Assembly (NCBI GenBank): GCA_002224055.1
Contig: AZLU01000001.1
Coordinates: 411,329 to 475,328, forward strand
Length of the DNA: 64,000 nt
Direction: 5' to 3'
Source of the DNA: Pezizomycotina sp. ARF18
Lineage: Eukaryota; Ascomycota
Shown here one piece after another: positions 62,015 through 64,000 of this stretch. The notes beneath the pieces were generated by a model. It did not search any database, was not told the DNA's origin, and worked only from the letters and a program-made list of their open reading frames with translations. Numbering within the stretch: the first letter of the stretch is position 1; every line of letters begins with the position of its first letter. The translations under genes were made by a program, and so were the position numbers.

Positions 62015-63196
62015 ATGGCAGACCTACCGACTCAGATCCTCCAAGCTCTCGATGCTTCCTCCTCTTCGCAGATCACCTCCGAGGAGTCCTTCCCGGACGT
62101 CGATCCCACCGTCCTGCGCGGCGCCGTAGACTCGCTCTCCTCGAAGGAGATGATAACGTATGAGACCAAGGAGCAAGAATACTACGTCTTAACCTCCGAG
62201 GGCAAGCAGATCGTAGACGAAGGCTCTCACGAAGCGAAGGTTTTCGAGGCTGTTGCGAAGGAGCTGGAAGGGTTGAAGATTTCGGATTTATCGGTGCGAA
62301 ACAGCTCACTCTTGGCTTACAGGTGGAGGTTTTAGCTCAAGGAGAGAGCGTTTGAGCTAACCTTCTAAGACAGAGCGTTGTAGGAGCTGCATCGGCAAAG
62401 ATCGGACAGTCGAGGCTTTCAAAGAAGGGTGGATCAAGAAGGATAAGGACAGGCTTGTTAAGAATGTATGCCGTTATTAGCTCCTTTGTCCTGCCTCGGT
62501 ACCAGCTTTCAAAAATGGGTAGCGGGCTGATAACTGTTGGAACAGGTCGACTCGATCACAGATACGACGCGCGCGGATCTACAGAAGATACAAGACACCA
62601 AGGCTCACCCGGATAAACCGTCGTCGCCGAGCTGAAGAAGCGCAAGCTAATCAGCCCTCATAAGCGGGTGACATACGTCGTCAAGAAGGGACCCCGTTTC
62701 CAGCTGGAGGTTATCAAGGAGTACACGGATCTGGATGTTGACATGCTGCAAAGGTAAGTTAAATATTGGGTTATAGCTCAAAGTCTTCCCCCCCTCCCCC
62801 CTTTTTTTTTTATTTGGTAACGATTAGTGCTGCAGAAGGCTAATTTCTATTTAGTGATGCATGGGAGAAGCTGCATTTCAAACCATACAACCTGAAAGCG
62901 CTTGGCGCGCCTCCTGCCTCGGGAGCTCTACATCCGCGTAAGGGCTAATGAAACAGCTCCTTCACAAATCTCTAATTGAAAGCTTTTATAGTTCTGATAG
63001 CTTATCCTTCCCGGCTGTTTAGTTATGAAGGTCCGACACGAATTCCGAAATATCTTCTTCGAAATGGGCTTCACGGAAATGCAACGAACCAGTAAGCTTT
63101 CACCTTTCTCCGCTAATTCTAACTACCACTAACTAGCCATTCAGGTTCGTCGAATCCGGCTTCTGGAACTTCGACACCCTCTACGTCCCGCAGCAG

Positions 63197-63227
<31 letters not shown>

Positions 63228-63915
63228 ACATCTCTGACCCCGCCAAAGCCGACTACCCCCGCGACCCGCAGACGGGAGAGAAGCTGGAGGAGTACTGGGA
63301 GAACATCCGCGCCGTGCACCAGGACGGCGCCTTCGGATCCCTCGGCTACCGCTACCCTGGCAGTCCGACGAAGCCCTCCGCCTCGTCCTCCGCACGCACA
63401 CGACGGCTACCTCCGCCGCCATGCTCTACCAGCTCGCCAAAACCCTAAACCCGCTCGCTACTTCTCTATCGACGCGTCTTCCGCAACGAAACCGTCGACG
63501 CGACTCACCTGGCGGAGTTCCACCAGGTCGAGGGTGTCATCGCGGACTACGATTTAACCCTCGGCGACCTCATCGGTTTCCTGAACGAGTTCTTTTTGAA
63601 GATGGGTGTCAAGAGGCTCAGATTCAAGCCCGCGTATAACCCATACACGGAACCGAGTATGGAGATTTCAGCTACCACGACGGGTTGAAGAAGTGGGTAG
63701 AGATCGGTAACAGCGGCATGTTCAGGCCGGAGATGTTGGAGAGCATGGGATTCAAGAAGGGGATGAGGGCCCACGGGTTCGGATTATCCCTCGAGAGGCC
63801 GACGATGATTAAATACGGCGTTTCGAATATTAGGGAGCTGCTGGGTCACAAGGTCAACTTAAACTTCATCGAGTCGAATCCGGCTGTTAGGTTGGATAAG
63901 AACGTTGCGCCATGA
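62015..63915 (+). CDS. FRS2: Cytosolic phenylalanyl-tRNA synthetase, alpha subunit
   Basis: A class IIc aminoacyl-tRNA synthetase subunit that charges tRNA-Phe as an alpha2beta2 enzyme. The product starts [15 protein letters not shown], a winged-helix-like tRNA-binding N-terminus ([20 protein letters not shown]). Next come [75 protein letters not shown], motif 2 ([22 protein letters not shown]), [14 protein letters not shown] and motif 3 ([15 protein letters not shown]), and the end is [13 protein letters not shown]. Introns include about 62466-62545, 62754-62854, 62938-63023 and 63092-63144. The total length fits the yeast subunit (about 500 residues). At least five frame breaks occur (62615, 63355, 63447, 63473, 63666), each one base short in a homopolymer. 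As this gene is essential, they are most likely sequence errors. Confidence 0.95.
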
Positions 63916-64000
63916 TGGGGGCATTTCATGGAAAAGAAAGGGAAAGAAATCGAAATATTCTTCACGGAGAAAAATTATAAGAAATGAAAACTTTAGTTAT

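Overview
The window looks like nuclear DNA of a filamentous ascomycete (Pezizomycotina). The signs are short introns with GTAAGT-type donors and AG acceptors, a het-C gene, an NLR (NACHT-ankyrin) gene, a Zn2Cys6 regulator, a RING-SNF2 helicase, and a Ty1/copia element carrying the C-to-T/G-to-A signature of repeat-induced point mutation (RIP). The order or genus cannot be told from what is visible.

Layout. 0-8.3 kb: AT-leaning DNA with one probable multi-exon gene of unknown function (2.4-4.7 kb) and a fragment resembling the C-terminus of a fungal rhodopsin-like membrane protein. 8.7-11.6 kb: two tandem, diverged aminoglycoside-phosphotransferase-like genes. 12.1-15.0 kb: het-C, a heterokaryon incompatibility gene. 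15.7-17.6 kb: an MFS transporter. 18.9-23.6 kb: an NLR with an N-terminal fungal STAND module, NACHT and C-terminal ankyrin repeats. It is divergent from a Rad5/HLTF-like RING-SNF2 helicase (24.3-27.3 kb). 28-33.4 kb: an F-box-like scrap, a short-chain dehydrogenase and a HIT (HINT3-like) hydrolase. 33.4-44.2 kb: an AT-rich gene desert holding the fossil copia element (34.9-39.8 kb) and old diverged repeats. 44.2-49.4 kb: a hypothetical gene, a DUF7721-like small protein and a TPR/ankyrin protein. 49.9-58.8 kb: a maltose-type cluster of sugar porter, GH13 alpha-glucosidase and Zn2Cys6 activator. 62.0-63.9 kb: the alpha subunit of cytosolic phenylalanyl-tRNA synthetase.

Reading frames. Almost every recognisable gene, including the essential tRNA synthetase, is split over several frames. 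Where conserved family sequence allows a check (PheRS, alpha-glucosidase, SDR, het-C), each break fits the loss of one base from a short homopolymer. The simplest reading is systematic homopolymer-contraction error in the assembly, not pseudogenes, so gene spans here are given across the frame changes. Long A/T homopolymers (17-37 bases) are also abundant, mainly at 44-61 kb.

The two most interesting blocks are the maltose-like cluster, and the het-C/MFS/NLR/SNF2 stretch, which has the parts of a possible allorecognition locus. No CRISPR array, rRNA or convincing tRNA was found by eye.
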